Shown: positions 1 through 12,535, counted from the first letter of the stretch. The stretch: DNA of 64,000 nt from Haberlea rhodopensis (GCA_907163345.1 CAJQUN010001285.1:17990-81989), one strand, 5' to 3'. Numbers and translations are program-made. Notes: a model not told the origin generated them from the sequence alone.

Positions 1-1593
1 CTGTACCAAAGCTCTTATTGCATCAAAGCTCTTATTGCATCAGAGATGCCTTATTTTACTAGAGAATATGCATGTCTTTGTCTAGATGCGAATGTGATTT
101 GTCTTTGTTTATTCATGATATATATGGGTCTTGAGAAATGCCAAAAAAAGACTTTTAGATGTACATTTAGCTGAATAGATTTTTAGGTGTCCATTTATTT
201 AGGGATTTTTTTTTTGTTTTTTTGGTTGGTTATGAAAAAAAAAATATAAATTAAGTAAAGGTTTTAGTTATCATGCTCATAAGGAGAGATATTAAATAGG
301 TGCAGATATCCAGTATTCAGCGTACACTCTTCCTCATGCTAGAATCAAATTTCTAATTTCAGCGTACACTCTTCCTCATGCTAGAATCAAATTCCTAATT
401 TGGAGCACGAAGGTGAAAATGAGCTAGCTTATAAACCTTTTAGAAGATATTTTCTATTTGTTTTGAAGGAGTGAAAGAAGTTTGCATCTGTTCACTTGCT
501 GATGAGCAAGCTCTCTGCTTTTCTTTTGCACCAGACTCTGAGGCCACACTTTTCTTTTTGATACACCAAGTAACAGCAACTCCTGTTTCGTAACTTGAGT
601 CGGAATAGATCTCTATATTCGAATGTTCTTAATTTTGCGCTGTATACATTTCACTGGAGACTTCTTAATGTAAGTATCTTTAAGTAGCCTTCGAATGAAC
701 GACCTTAAGCTTGTGTATGAATTCTGTTACAAATGCTATCACATGATATGCCAGCATTTCCCTTCTCACTTTTTTTTTTAATGTCACAAATGTATCTTTC
801 AAATTAGGCAGATCTCGTTATGTGGAGCGTGAACAAACAATTCAAATGTTTATGACCCAAATCGTTCATTCAATTTCAACATTGTTATAGTGAGGGATTT
901 GACGATATTGATTTAGAGTCATGCTCGCAAATCACTAAGATAATATCCTAATTGCAAAAAAATTAAGTACTTAATGAAAGAAGCTTTAATATATTTCTCT
1001 ATGCGCTTTGTTACACTGTTCATGTGTACAATATCCTTAGATTCATTTTCCTTATTTGTGCTGATGGATCATGGATAACGTACAAGGAAAAACTCAGGTC
1101 ATGTTATTTGCATTGTTACCACGATGAGCATGAATGAGAAATGAATTAGGTAAGTCTGAGTTATCTCCCTTATATGGTATAGAGATACCATAAGCTAAAT
1201 GGAATATATTCTCTTAATGAAAATAAAGTTGCTGTAGGACCAGTTGAATTGACCTCTTTGCAGAGCGTTGACGTAATTATTTCTGGTAGTTTTTTCTTGA
1301 TGTCTTGTATGAGAGCTGTGAATTAAAAAGGGTGAGGCTTGGTGATTGAAAACCTGGATTTTTTGTTAAACTTAATTATATAATTTGTAATCTTTCTTAG
1401 GATAAAGTTTAAAACCAGTAAATGAGATAAAACAGGAGCTAAACCTGACCTATCTGATAAATTATTTATTTGCCTGGCTAGAATGTCAATAGACCAAGTT
1501 TGGTCTTGCTCTTTAACACGTTTTTTCTGCCATCTCCATTACCTTGTTAAATTTATGATAGCTGATCCTAAATTTGTATTTTAACCATCACAG
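1..1593 (+). other. Intron of FY, no exon recognised
   Basis: This stretch precedes the first exon I can identify for FY and ends in a CAG acceptor. I looked for the upstream WD40 coding blocks and found none, so the preceding exon most likely lies outside the window. The stretch is AT-rich and holds only a 42-bp tandem duplication. Confidence 0.6.
316..399. repeat. 42-bp tandem duplication
   Basis: Two near-identical copies of a 42-bp unit beginning TTCAGCGTACACTC lie head to tail at 316-357 and 358-399. They differ at one base near the end of the unit. The duplication sits in an FY intron with no sign of a coding role. Confidence 0.85.
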
Positions 1594-3315
1594 CACTAGC
1601 TTGGCATCCATTTCATGAAGAGTACTTTGTTAGTGGGAGTTTTGATGGATCAATTTTCCATTGGCTGGTTGGGTAAATTCTCTGCCGCCATCCTTGATAT
1701 TTCTTATAGTTTTATGTTGAAGTTCTTGAGTTTCAACTCTTACTTTTCCAGTATGCAAATCACTGCTTCTCTTTAAAACCTATTATTAATGACTTTACAC
1801 GTATATACTGTTTGTGGATGGAGATGTTCAATATTTTATTGAGGTTTGTTATGGTGAGGAACTTCCAGTGGGGCATTTCTAATTTTTTGGTTTTGAAATA
1901 CTTCATCAATTCATTGACACAACAAATTTTGACGTAACACCTCAAATTAGGTAAAATAGAGCAATAACACCATCCACTTGTCAAAGCATGGGAGATCTCT
2001 ATGATACAAATCGGTTAAACTCTAAATGATACTAGTTTAACAAAAAAACAGTTTTAATATTCAGATTTTTATAAAAGTTATGCTACATTTTTTTCGGTGA
2101 AAAATAGATAAATAAAAAACTTAGTTTACTAATTTTCAAAGTAAAGATATTATCATACAAAATGTTAAAAAGCCTTTTATTTCATCTTCGCCTTTTAATC
2201 TGCATGTTCCTTGAATACAATCATCAGTCCTCTCTATGTTCACTTTGTTTGTATTGATGAAAAATTGTTTATATATTTAACTGTGCAAGTTAATTGTTGA
2301 AGCTTTTTAATATTTTAGATTTATACTTTTTGTTGAGTGAGAAGAGAGTCAGTTCTACATCCATTCTGTTGTTTTTTGGATGAAACCAATCTTTTTATAG
2401 ATGCCACACTATAATTTTCTTACTGTAATATCAATCAGCATTATTTTTTTGTATGAAATTTTATGAATAATTTTTCATTTTCCAGCATACTTCAGTTTTT
2501 TCACGTAGAAGGATAAATTGGTCTTCTAATTATTTATGGGTGGAGCGTGACAGAACTGTGACAGAAGAGCTTATTTCACTGTTCTTAATAAGAACCGAAA
2601 TTATGGTGGTTGTGTGCTATAATTTCCTGTATTCTCGTATCTCAAGATAACACGGATATACGTGATTTCTGAGTAATGCACTTTATACTAATTTCTAGCT
2701 TTCTGTTACCCGACGACATCTTTTGAAAATTGAGAATTTTTATTTTATTTGACTTTCATGATATGCAAGTCTCTTTCATCATTTGGATCCCTCAAAAAGG
2801 GGGATAACACTGAGAATTTTTGAGTTTCTGATTTGGTTCCTGCTTATTATGAGCATTACTTAAAACAACTCATTCCTGGAAAATAACTGAGCCATGATAT
2901 TGTTCCTGGCTTGGTATAAGCAATACTAAGGCTACTAATTTCTCTGCAGTATGGGTATGACGTGCTCTACTGGCAGCATGAAAGTTGCGAGGGAATATCC
3001 ATTAATTGTTGCCAACGCTCATCTTATTTTCTGTGGGCAGGCATGAATCTCCCCAGGTCGAGATACAGAATGCGCATGATAACAGCGTTTGGGACCTTGC
3101 ATGGCATCCTATTGGATACATTCTATGCAGGTAGCAATTTATCTGTAAGCAGATATTTGACATGTATTAGTGTGCATGTTAAGAATGTGTGGAAGTATAG
3201 TGGTTGCTTATGTCCATTGAAAATTTAAAATAGAGATAGTAATTGACATATCAATTCTGCAAGTCATTGTAATTTGGATTTTTGAGAGTTTATGGCTTTA
3301 AGAACTTTGTTTTCA

Positions 3316-3355
<40 letters not shown>

Positions 3356-6300
3356 ATCTTTTGAATGTTAGTCTTAATGTGGATGATAATCTAGCATTCA
3401 TTAACCGTTTGAGAATTGTGGTGCTTGAAACCAATGTCAAAACCATTAAGTTTTCTCTTATATTAATTGTAAGAAAATCCTAAACTTAGGAACATGATTT
3501 CTACTGGAGAAGATGGCAATACTTCTGTTGCTCAGATATTATTCGCAGTACTATAAATTTGTGTATCTTCGATGAAGACCTTTGCATAGGCTCGCGACTA
3601 AATATTATAGGTTTTTTTAGGTTTTTATGAAGATTAGCAGAGCTAGATGCTATAGCTACAGACTGAACTCTTGAACGGAATGCAACTTCTCCTTTGAACC
3701 AAAGTGGACCAAATATGTTTGCTGAGATGTGTTTTGGGTTGTTGGAACTCTTTAGGAATACCTTTTCTGCAGTTTTGCATCTCTGAATTAAATTGGCTTT
3801 GAACTCTGGTGTTTCCTTTCTACTATTTCTCCGTTCCCCCCCCCTTCCTTTTATACTTGTACGTTGTAGTTATTTGTGGCCACTGGTTTGTAGAACTACA
3901 GTTTTTCCACTGAGCCTTCTTCCTTTTGATTCAAATTTACTTATTCTTATTTCCATCTATCCACGGTACTATTTCCCGTGCAATAGTGAAGAGCATCTCA
4001 TGTAAATGAGAAATAAGTAAACAATGAAAAAAAACTATTTTATGCAACTACAAAGCTAACACTTCATTCACTTTGATGTTTTTATATTGTGCATTCACAA
4101 GGATTGAGGAGCTATAAGTTCATGTTTCCAACAGATTTAAGGAAGCTATCTATGTGTGTCCATGTTTAGATAAGGTAGCCCTATCTGATAGTGCGTTTAA
4201 AACCATACCTCTAAAAATTAAAAAAAAATGCTCAAGCACTAAAATGTACTTGTGTGAGCACAATCGTAACTTTTTTTTATCAATCAAATTAATATAAGAA
4301 TATAAAAGGAGTACAAGAAATACTCAAAAAGTTACAAACTTACAAAATAAAGCTTAACAAAAGACACGTAATACTTAAAAGCTAATAACCAAACATTCGG
4401 TTCTCTCGACCAATCTAAAAACGAAAAAGTCATGTTCTGTCTACTTCTGCTCTTAATCCAAAGCCAACTTCTATACTGTATTAGAAGGTTCTTTTCCTCT
4501 TGGTTTGACTCTTTGAAAATTCTTCTATTCTTGTCTAACCATATTGTCCAAATCACAGCTAGCCATATTGTTAACTGGCCCATCCTTCCTTTACGATGAC
4601 AACACAAACCTGTGTTGAATAAGATGTCGACCTGCTTCCTTGCGAGTGACCACTTGCTTACCCAACCACGCATGACATCCATCCATAGAGAGTACAATCA
4701 TTTGCTAGTTGTTCAATATTTGATATAGGATTAATGGAATGATATTAGTCCCAAGGCAGTAAGAATGATCATTTTTTTCATCTGATCGTGCTTGTTATTT
4801 TTGCAGTGGAGGAAATGATCACGCAACAAAATTTTGGTGCAGAAACAGGCCTGGTGATACTTCGCGTGATAAATTCATCCCTGGACAAAATCAAGGTTAA
4901 GTGTTATTTTCCAATTGCATGGTTGGCCTATTTCAGAACTTCCAATTGTTAGTATAAACTTGAGTTTAAGATAGCTACACACTGTTTTTAAAACTTATTT
5001 GTGATATTTTAACAAAAAGTGCGATTTTTTTGATAAAATAATGTCTACATAGCGGAGAAAGCATCCTCTTGATATCAAAATATTTATGTAATTTTTTTAT
5101 TAGACTATCTCATATTCAACCTGTTTCTTCTTCTGGCATGCTGAACTATAGCCGTAGGAAATTTTGTTTTTAATAGCTCATGTGACATCTCTAGCAAACT
5201 CATGTTTTAACTTTTTAGTAGGTATCAGCGAGCAAAGTCCTGCTCTAGGAGGCTGGATTCCTGGTCCTTTCCCAGTACCTGAGCCCCCCACAACTCCTGG
5301 TCCATTTGCAATGGGGTTACCTCGGAACGAGGGAACAATCCCAGGAATTGGAGTTGCAATGCCGCTATCTGTTCCATCTCTTGATTCATCTGTTCAAGGA
5401 GATCAAAAGATGCCATCTCTATCAGTGTCGATGTCTATAGGAGCCCCTCCTCTGCCGCCTGGTCCACACCCATCTCTTCTTGTGAGCAACCAACATCAGT
5501 CTTATCAACAAAATGCTGCACAAGCCCAACAACACCAATCGTTACAGCAGCACATGTCCTCTTTGCCATTTCCAGCACAAAATTTGCCCCAGCAACAACC
5601 CACTTCTCATCTACCTTTCGTACCACATCCTCATTTATCTCGCCCTCCCCCACAGATGCAACCACATAATATGCCTGCAAATGTACCATTTTCAATGCCA
5701 GGATCTTTGCCTTCGGTCCCAGGGCCAATGCCCAGTCAAATGGTAAGAACTATAGCAATAAGACAAATTTTGCTAAATAATGACTTTGAGCTACATTATA
5801 TTACATGCATTCCTATTTCCCATGAAACAGGGTGTTATGAATCAAATGGGTCCGCCATTGGCCCAAGGTCATTTTATGGGCATGAATCCCATGGCTTCTG
5901 GATCAGGACCACAAGGAAATATTCCTCCAGGTGGCATTCAAATGTATCCTCCTGGTAGTGGCTTCAGCAGGCCTCAAGCTGGGCAGATGCCAATGATGCC
6001 TGGACTTAATCATTACTCGGTGAGTAACTTTAGTCCCCACGATAAACCGCCTGGTGAAATCTTATAGTTTTTGTTCCATTCTATCCTAGTCAGCATTGCG
6101 TCCGGATATCCCTGTGAATATTAGATGTTTCCCCTTATATTCATTATTTGTGTATAACAGTGCACTGATGCAGCTGATAGTAATTCTTAGTTGACAGCAG
6201 ACTCGCATGTTTTTTTAAATCTGAATAATGTCGGCATTATCAATCCTGCTAATAGTTCGTAAGACGCGCTTAGGTGGAACTGTTTAATGAAGTGTGCTCT

Positions 6301-7936
6301 TTGTTGTGCCTTGAAGGCTTTTAACGTACCGTTTGCATGCCATCTCTATGTAATAGAATCTTTTTCATACATCTAGATCGTACTATCTTTTGTCTTAGTG
6401 CATCTTGCTTTGAACAGGCTCATTTCTGGCTTTGTATCTTGCACATAGGATTTAGACACCTAATACCCTGCGTCTTTATCTACGATAACTCAGGTTATGT
6501 GTCATCCGTCTTCCCTTTCTTGTTTCATTTGCTTGCCCTCACTTTACGTGATTGAGATCGGAGTATTTGTGTTACTTCTCATTACATGATCATAGAATAT
6601 GATACCAAGAAAATTCAACCAAAATTTGAGGAACATTCCTTTAACAAATGCACGTGTAACAAATGCATGTGTGACTTCACAAGGACAACATGATAAATCC
6701 TCAGAAGAGAAGTCTTATAAACAGATAAATGTGCTAAGCTTCGTGAGAAGTGCAGTACCACTGCATCTTGAATTGCTATGTGGGAAATCTATAGTATTTA
6801 TTTGCCACCCCCAAAAATATTTGTTGTTTTTGTATCGTTCTGGAATGAAATAAGTTCCACCTGGATAATTATTGACACTTGTCAAAACTAAGTATTTTGT
6901 TTTCTTTCCCGGGTTTCCGAAGGTTTATTTTCAGAAAATGTGTTTTCTGAAAATATTGAGGAGAATAAAATGTCTTTTTGGATTTGTTTTTAGAAAAAAA
7001 GAATATATTATAGCTGTCAAAGAACTTAAGCTTTGTCTGGTAATTTATATTTTGATAGTGTCGAGTATTTAGAAGTTTTAATACATGATATTGTATTAGA
7101 ATATAATATAGTAATAGAATATTTTTGGAACGAAAAATTTGAAGTTAAAATAATGTTTATATTAAGAGATGTAGATGAGTTAAGGTTATAGAAAAGATTC
7201 TCTTAAAAAATGAGATAGTTATCCGAAAACGAAATATTACCTGAAAATTTACGTAGGGTCACCAGTATGATATTGCAGAGGAAACAACGGATGCTCAAAA
7301 GAGTATAGAAACATATCAGAATATAATATAGTAATAGAATATTTTTGGAACGAAAAATTTGAAGTTAAAATAATGTTTATATTAAGAGATGTAGATGAGT
7401 TAAGGTTATAGAAAAGATTCTCTTAAAAAATGAGATAGTTATCCGAAAACGAAATATTACCTGAAAATTTACGTAGGGTCACCAGTATAATATTGCAGAG
7501 GAAACAACGGATGCTCAAAAGAGTATAGAAACATATCAGATTCTTAAATAATTCCTTCAATGGACCACTGGAACATTTAGCATGTTGATGTCTCATGTCT
7601 TGATCATTGTAACAATCTTATTGATCAGAAATATTTTCGGTCCATCTTCTCTTACAAGTATATCTCGTTCTTTGACATCTCTCATCTCATGTGGTCAATA
7701 GGTTTCTATCGTGTCACTCTGCTTAAGTTTAGACTATTGTCATCTATCGACCCATGTTGTTAATAGGTTTCTATTGTGTCACTCTGTTCAAGTTTAGGAC
7801 TAATGTAGTTGCTTACTGCTTTCTGCAGTCTGGAAATACAAAGGCGCCTGGAATGCCCACAAATTTTAGCATTCAGTCAGGGATTCCTCCTCCGTTGCCT
7901 CCTGGCCCCCCGCCACATGGTCAAGCTCATCAGTAG
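1594..7936 (+). CDS. FY: FY, WD40 polyadenylation factor (3' six exons)
   Basis: FY is the plant homologue of WDR33/Pfs2p in the nuclear 3'-end processing (CPSF) complex; in Arabidopsis it acts with FCA to promote proximal polyadenylation of FLC antisense transcripts. Exons read as 1594-1672, 3041-3130, 4807-4895, 5222-5742, 5831-6019 and 7829-7936, all with GT-AG borders and one open frame of about 357 residues to a TAG stop. The first three exons encode the last WD40 repeats (AWHPFHEEYFVSGS, HDNSVWDLAWHPIGY, GGNDHATKFWCRNRPGD). The rest is a Pro/Gln/Met-rich tail with PPLPPGP motifs near 5450 and 7890, the element known in Arabidopsis to bind the WW domain of FCA. The N-terminal half lies to the left of the window. 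Introns contain a LINE fragment and tandem duplications but the frame is undamaged. Gene identity is strong; exon ends are by eye. Confidence 0.95.
3319..3352. repeat. (TA)n microsatellite
   Basis: An uninterrupted run of about 16 TA dinucleotides lies in the intron after the second visible FY exon. No further meaning is evident. Confidence 0.95.
4271..4697 (-). mobile_element. LINE (L1-type) 3' fragment in FY intron
   Basis: On the minus strand an open stretch of about 120 residues resembles the extreme C-terminus of plant L1-type LINE ORF2, downstream of the zinc-binding reverse transcriptase domain (for example IWLAVIWTIWLDKNRRIFK). An A-rich tail on the minus strand is visible as T8 at 4272-4279, marking the LINE 3' end. 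The fragment is 5'-truncated, as is usual for LINEs, and lies antisense to FY in the intron between exons ending at 3130 and starting at 4807. No target-site duplication was found. Confidence 0.75.
7101..7540. repeat. 220-bp tandem duplication in last FY intron
   Basis: Copy one (7101-7320) and copy two (7321-7540) match almost base for base, with one difference seen (AGTATGATAT versus AGTATAATAT). Such similarity implies a recent duplication, or an assembly artefact. It lies in the intron before the last FY exon. Confidence 0.92.
7697..7802. repeat. Imperfect 65-bp tandem repeat near FY acceptor
   Basis: A segment starting AATAGGTTTCTAT recurs 65 bp later (about 7697 and 7762), just upstream of the acceptor for the last FY exon at 7829. 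Each copy has the same pyrimidine-rich stretch, so it could bear on acceptor use. Confidence 0.6.
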
Positions 7937-9841
7937 AATCACTTTAGTTCGTTAAGTTTTAAATTAACCATTGTGAGTTGTAACCTGAATCTGTAATGAT
8001 GAAATTTAGCTAGAAACCTAATTTCTAGCTAGTCCGGTGTTCAATTTATTCTGATTCTTGTACTGGGTAATATTTGTTGCCATATTATTTTGTGAGGTGA
8101 AAAATTTGAGGATAAATTTTTGTTCAAGCACACATCTGGAATTGATTTCCTTGAATACATACAAGTGTGTTGGATTCTACATCTGATGGAATTGCTCATA
8201 CGGAGATCCCGTCATTTAAACATTGTATATTCCATGTCTTGTTATGAGTACATATCGAACATCCAATCAGTATACAAATTCAGATCGAATATTTTATCCA
8301 TGCAGTAGATAATAAAACAATAATTTGAAATATATTCGGTAACAGTCATAAAGAGGGTTTCAAAGCTATGACGTTTAAAAGTTTGTGAAGTGGGATCGGC
8401 CACCAAACAGCCATTGGAACCACTGCTTTTGGCATGTCTGATAGCCCTTTTTATCTAGCAATTCGAACCCTTTTGGAGGACTAGTTTACTTCTTCCACTT
8501 GGTTTACTGAGCATAGTCTCAAAGGATTCCTTTTTTGATCACTCGATGCATCCCCCTATGGTAATTGAGTGTAGCCTTGTCGAAGAATCTGTGAATTGGT
8601 GAGTATGATTATTTTTGTCATGTGGATTCAAAATATATTTTGTCGAACTAAGTTAAGACACACCAAAATGTTGGGAACTTTAGGAATTCTATGATGGATT
8701 GGAGTGATTTATCCATTGAACTGAAAATGGCGTAGAATTTTAGGAATAGTATACATATACTTGATTTTTTTGTTTTGTTTAGCATGTCGATTTCTCATAC
8801 GTAACTCAAACAAAAACAAAATAGAAAGTGAGGGTAAAGTAAATTAGAAAAAAAATGAAATAAAAAACTAATCTCGAAAACTCCCTTAAGAAAATTAAGG
8901 AAATAGAATTTTAACTAAAAAACCATTTACTCCAATTTTCCATACAAAAAACTCAATGTTTTCACAGTATTGTACTTTTTCTAATTTATCATACTCATTG
9001 AATGCAGGAGCGAATGTACGTTAGTGCACCAGCAGCTGGCCCCTAAATTTTAATATTTCATATTAAAAAAATTATATCTATATATATATATATATATTAT
9101 TTTTTCCTCCCAAAACTTTAACATCTCTTCAACTTTAAGGTTAGATTTGCCAATGATTGAATGAAGTATTTATTGTGTTGTAGTACATTTTAATTAAAAA
9201 TTCATTATTGAATTAAAATTTTATAAGATTATTATTTTTGTATCAAAGATAAAAGTTACGATAACTATGTTGACGTTTTTCTCCTTTATAAACATATTTA
9301 TATTTTTAAATATTTTATCTTCAATATTCATAATTAACTTAATCAAAATTTCACATTAAATTGAATATAATTTACGAAATAAAATATTTTCACATCCATT
9401 CCAATTAATTAATCTTTAATACAATTTTGTTTATTAAACTTCATATATCTTTTTAGATCTATGTATTATTTTATTATATTGACACCTTTCTCTTTCTTTA
9501 ATTATAAAATTTTATATTCGGACTCGATCCAGATCAGTTTTTAGACGATCAGGCTAATTGCGCTTGTTATAAAGCCTGCTAGGTAAGACACGAAGATTCT
9601 TCTTCTCGTTCTATTTTTGAATCACTTTGATCTTGTCCTGTTTTTCTTCCGGGATTATTCGAGTTCATAGCTGAATTGAGAAAATGGGGCAGTATATAGG
9701 ATGTGATTGAATTAAGTGTTTAGACAATCCTGCCGTACGTACAAATTGAATTGATAATCTGGAGCTGCTGTAAATGATCGTTTAGGGCTATTACTTCTGG
9801 TCTATTTAGATTTATGGCTGAAAGGGCAGCCTACAATATGC
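7937..9841. other. FY 3' flank and intergenic DNA
   Basis: The FY 3' UTR probably occupies the first 100-200 bases after the stop. The remainder is AT-rich with a short (TA)n run near 9078-9096. From about 9540 the composition becomes pyrimidine-rich with a GTAAGA donor-like site near 9582, which resembles a plant 5' leader with an intron, but I find no following coding exon. No gene is recognised. Confidence 0.5.
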
Positions 9842-10247
9842 AAATCGAATTTGGGAATGCTACGTCATTCCGACCATAATTGCAAGATGAATTGAGATTT
9901 GGCTGCTGAAATTTTTCCAGGTTTAAGCTGTTTTGGGACGATAATTACATTTGATTGTCAGGGTCGTGTGAATTGTGATGTAAAAGTGGTAGAAAAATAG
10001 GCAAAATGCTCGTCGAAATATTGTCGTAAACTACCCTGTGCTAGTTTTCAGATCTAAGGGTTGGTTTAAGGGTTTAGGGTTTAGGGTTTATGATGATTGA
10101 TACATTGTTAATGCTGCCGAAATTTGTGCTATAACTTGTCCTTTGTTGGTTATTAGCTTCGGGGCTGATTTTAGAACCACTCACTTATCATGACTGTGCT
10201 TCTACTCCTATAATGTAACTTAGAAAATAGTTAATGAATTACAGCCT
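9842..10247 (+). repeat. Left direct repeat flanking the B3 palindrome
   Basis: About 400 bp starting near CGAATTTGGGAATGCTACG matches 12158-12535 in the same orientation with scattered substitutions and small indels. It includes a block of TTTAGGG repeats absent from the right copy. The two copies bracket the large inverted repeat, so the whole is a compound duplication. Confidence 0.85.
10063..10090 (+). repeat. Short telomere-type repeat (TTTAGGG)n
   Basis: Three consecutive plant telomere-type heptamers follow a degenerate one. Such telo-boxes are common in promoters and first introns of plant growth-related genes and also mark some break-repair junctions. The corresponding site in the right direct repeat (near 12375) lacks them. 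Confidence 0.85.
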
Positions 10248-10389
10248 ATACATATTTCCCAAAACTTTAGAAATTGAATGATATTCAAATCAATAACAGG
10301 TTTTATAAAGACCTTTATAAAATTTTCTACTAATTTAATTTCCCAAGCTTGATTAAAGACATCTATAATGTTAAGGAAACACTTACCAA

Positions 10390-10728
10390 CCTGTACTAAT
10401 TGTTGGCTTTTTGTATCTTCGGCTGGCCGCAGGGGCATCCTCAAGTTTATTGCAAAACAAAGCTCTGATTGTGGCGAACCATCCAAATTGTCGCACAAGT
10501 TAAAGTTTATAGATCATAATCCACACAAAACTGGTTCCACATCCTGTTATTAAGCACGTAAAACTTCTTGCTCCAAAATATGAATGTCATCGGGTACCCT
10601 CTTCCATCCGGACCATATACAATCACAGGAATCCCGCTCGAGATAGTTTCGTCAGGATTTAAGATAAGTACAAATTGCTCTTCTTCAAAGAACTTTGTCA
10701 ACATTAACCTACATAGGCCACGATCCAC
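10390..10728 (-). pseudogene. B3-domain protein fragment, left arm
   Basis: Minus-strand reading frames encode a partial B3-type DNA-binding domain, resembling the plant B3 proteins whose core reads roughly GPDGxxYxMxFxxW. The first part (10507-10728) contains IPVIVYGPDGRGYPMTF and ends at a stop after CVDYDL; the continuation (LCFAIN, PRPAEDT-like end) sits in another frame near 10400-10498. Intact B3 proteins bind DNA in the nucleus as transcription factors, but this copy is frame-broken and lacks the rest of such a gene. It is the mirror image of the right-arm copy. Family assignment is from motif resemblance only. Confidence 0.55.
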
Positions 10729-11454
10729 GTCACGTCGCTTGGCCTATATTTTTAACAAAAATTAAAAAAATTAAAAACAAATTTAGAAAAAATGAAGGAA
10801 CCGGCGGTTTGCCGGTTGAACTTTTTGACCAGTTCAACCTGGTTCCAACTGATTTTTTAGCACGATGGTGTTAGATGGTTAATCGGGCAGGACCAAACAT
10901 CGGTCACCGATTAAACATGTCCGTCCATTCCGGTTTTCAAAAAAATAGTTAGATTTTATTATGTTACAAAGTAAGAATTCATAAGCGGCAATTTATATTT
11001 CTTATCATTTTCCCAATAGGCAACAAATTTTAATAGTCCATTTAATATTATAGGTGCATAAGTTTATATAATCGTTATTTGTCCAAAATTCAATCTTTTA
11101 AAATCACAAATAACGATTATATAAGCTTATGAACCTATAAAATCAAAGGACCATTAAAATTTGTTGACTGTTGGGAAACTAATTAAGAAATATAAATCGT
11201 CGTTTATGAATTCTTAATTTGTAACGTAATGAAATCTAACAATTGTTTTGAAAATCTGACTTGACCGACCTGTTCAATCGGTGACCGGTGCTTGGTCGTG
11301 CCCGATTAACCCTCTAACACCGTCCTACTAAGATCAGTTGGAACCAGGTTGAACTGGTAAAAAAACGTTCAACCGGCAAACCGCCGGTTTCTTCATTTTT
11401 TCTAAATTTGTTTTTAATTTTTGTTGAAATTATAGGACAAGCGGCGTGAATTTT

Positions 11455-11776
11455 GGCCTATGTAGGTTAATGTTGACAAAGTCCTTCGTGGAAATAGCAA
11501 GTTTTACCTATGTTAAATCCTGACAAAACTATATCAATCGGGGTTCCTGTGATTGTATATGGTCCGGATGGAAGAGAGTACGCAATGACATTCATATTTT
11601 GGAGCAAGACGTTTTGCGTGCACAATAACAGGATGTTGAACCAGTTTTGTATGGATTATGATCTACAAACTTTAACTTGGGCGGCAGTTTGGATGTTTCG
11701 CCACAATCATACAAAGAGGCAGGCTTTGTTTTGCAATATACTTGAGGATGCCCCGCGGCCAGCTGAAGATACATAA
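11455..11776 (+). pseudogene. B3-domain protein fragment, right arm
   Basis: The mirror copy on the plus strand is open for 88 codons (11510-11776), running through GVPVIVYGPDGREYAMTF, an aromatic stretch, a WMFRHNHT motif typical of the end of this B3 subtype, and a PAEDT end. It keeps the B3 core in one frame better than the left copy, but the sequence upstream of 11510 is frame-shifted relative to it. The two arms could pair as RNA if transcribed through. A functional B3 protein is unlikely from either arm. Confidence 0.55.
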
Positions 11777-11798
11777 AGCAAACAATTAGTACAGGTTA

Positions 11799-11954
11799 GT
11801 AAGTGTTTCCTTAACATTAGAGATGTCTTTAATCAAGCTTGGGAAATTAAATTAGTAGAAATTTTTATAAATGTTTGTAAGTGTTTCCTTAACATTAGAG
11901 ATATCTTTAATCAAGCTTGGGAAATTAAATTAGTAGAAAATTTTATAAATGTCT
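11799..11954. repeat. 78-bp tandem duplication in right arm
   Basis: A unit starting GTAAGTGTTTCCTTAAC is present at about 11799 and again at 11877 in the right arm but only once in the left arm. It therefore postdates the inversion. Confidence 0.85.
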
Positions 11955-12157
11955 TTATAAAACCTGTTATTGATTTGAATATCATTCAATTTCTAAAGTT
12001 TTGGGACATATATATAGACGTGCCCACGTAAACTAATATAAATTTATTTAAATTGCTTAATTATCATCTAGAATTAGTTTATTAAATCAAATGTTTGTAA
12101 AGTCTGCTAAGAAGACAAGTATAATAATGGAGTAAATAAATTATTTTCAAAGAAACT

Positions 12158-12535
12158 AAATTGAATTTGGGAATGTTACTACATCATTCTGACTACAATG
12201 TCAAGATGAATTGAGATTTAGCTGCTGAAATTTGTCCAGGTTTAAGCTGTTTTGGGATGATAATTACATTTGATTGTCATGGTTGTGTGAATTGTGATGT
12301 ACAAGCGGTAGAAAAATAGGCAAAATGGGCGTTCAAATATTGTCGTAAACTACCGTGCTAGTTTTCATATTTGAGGGCTGGTTTAGGATGATTGATACAT
12401 TGTTAATGCTGCCGAAATTTCTGCTATAACTTGTCCTTTGTTGACTATTAGCTTCGGGACTGATTTTAGAACCACTCTCTTATTATCATGACTGTGCTTC
12501 TACTCCTTAGAAAATAGTTAATGAATTACCGCAGC
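12158..12535 (+). repeat. Right direct repeat flanking the B3 palindrome
   Basis: About 380 bp matching 9842-10247 in direct orientation, with landmarks such as GGTTTAAGCTGTTTTGGGA and GCTTCGGGACTGATTTTAG. It lacks the telomere-type heptamers of the left copy. Divergence from the left copy is clearly visible, so the duplication is not very recent. Confidence 0.85.

Larger units (their letters stand above)
10244..12017. repeat. Large inverted repeat (foldback), arms ~0.85-0.9 kb
   Basis: The sequence 10244 to about 11083 is repeated in reverse complement from about 11106 to 12017, with a spacer of roughly 20-25 bases centred near 11095. Matching landmarks include CATATTTCCCAAAACTTTAG on the left versus CTAAAGTTTTGGGACATATA on the right, and TATAATCGTTATTTGT versus ACAAATAACGATTATA at the centre. 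The arms have diverged by scattered substitutions, and the right arm has gained a 78-bp tandem duplication. Each arm holds a broken B3-domain reading frame, so the unit looks like an inverted gene duplication or a foldback element carrying a gene piece. Confidence 0.9.

Noticed and set aside
5225..5746. Open frames of 63-97 codons overlapping FY exon 4 in other frames
   Set aside because: Shadow frames of the GC-richer, Pro/Gln-rich FY exon.
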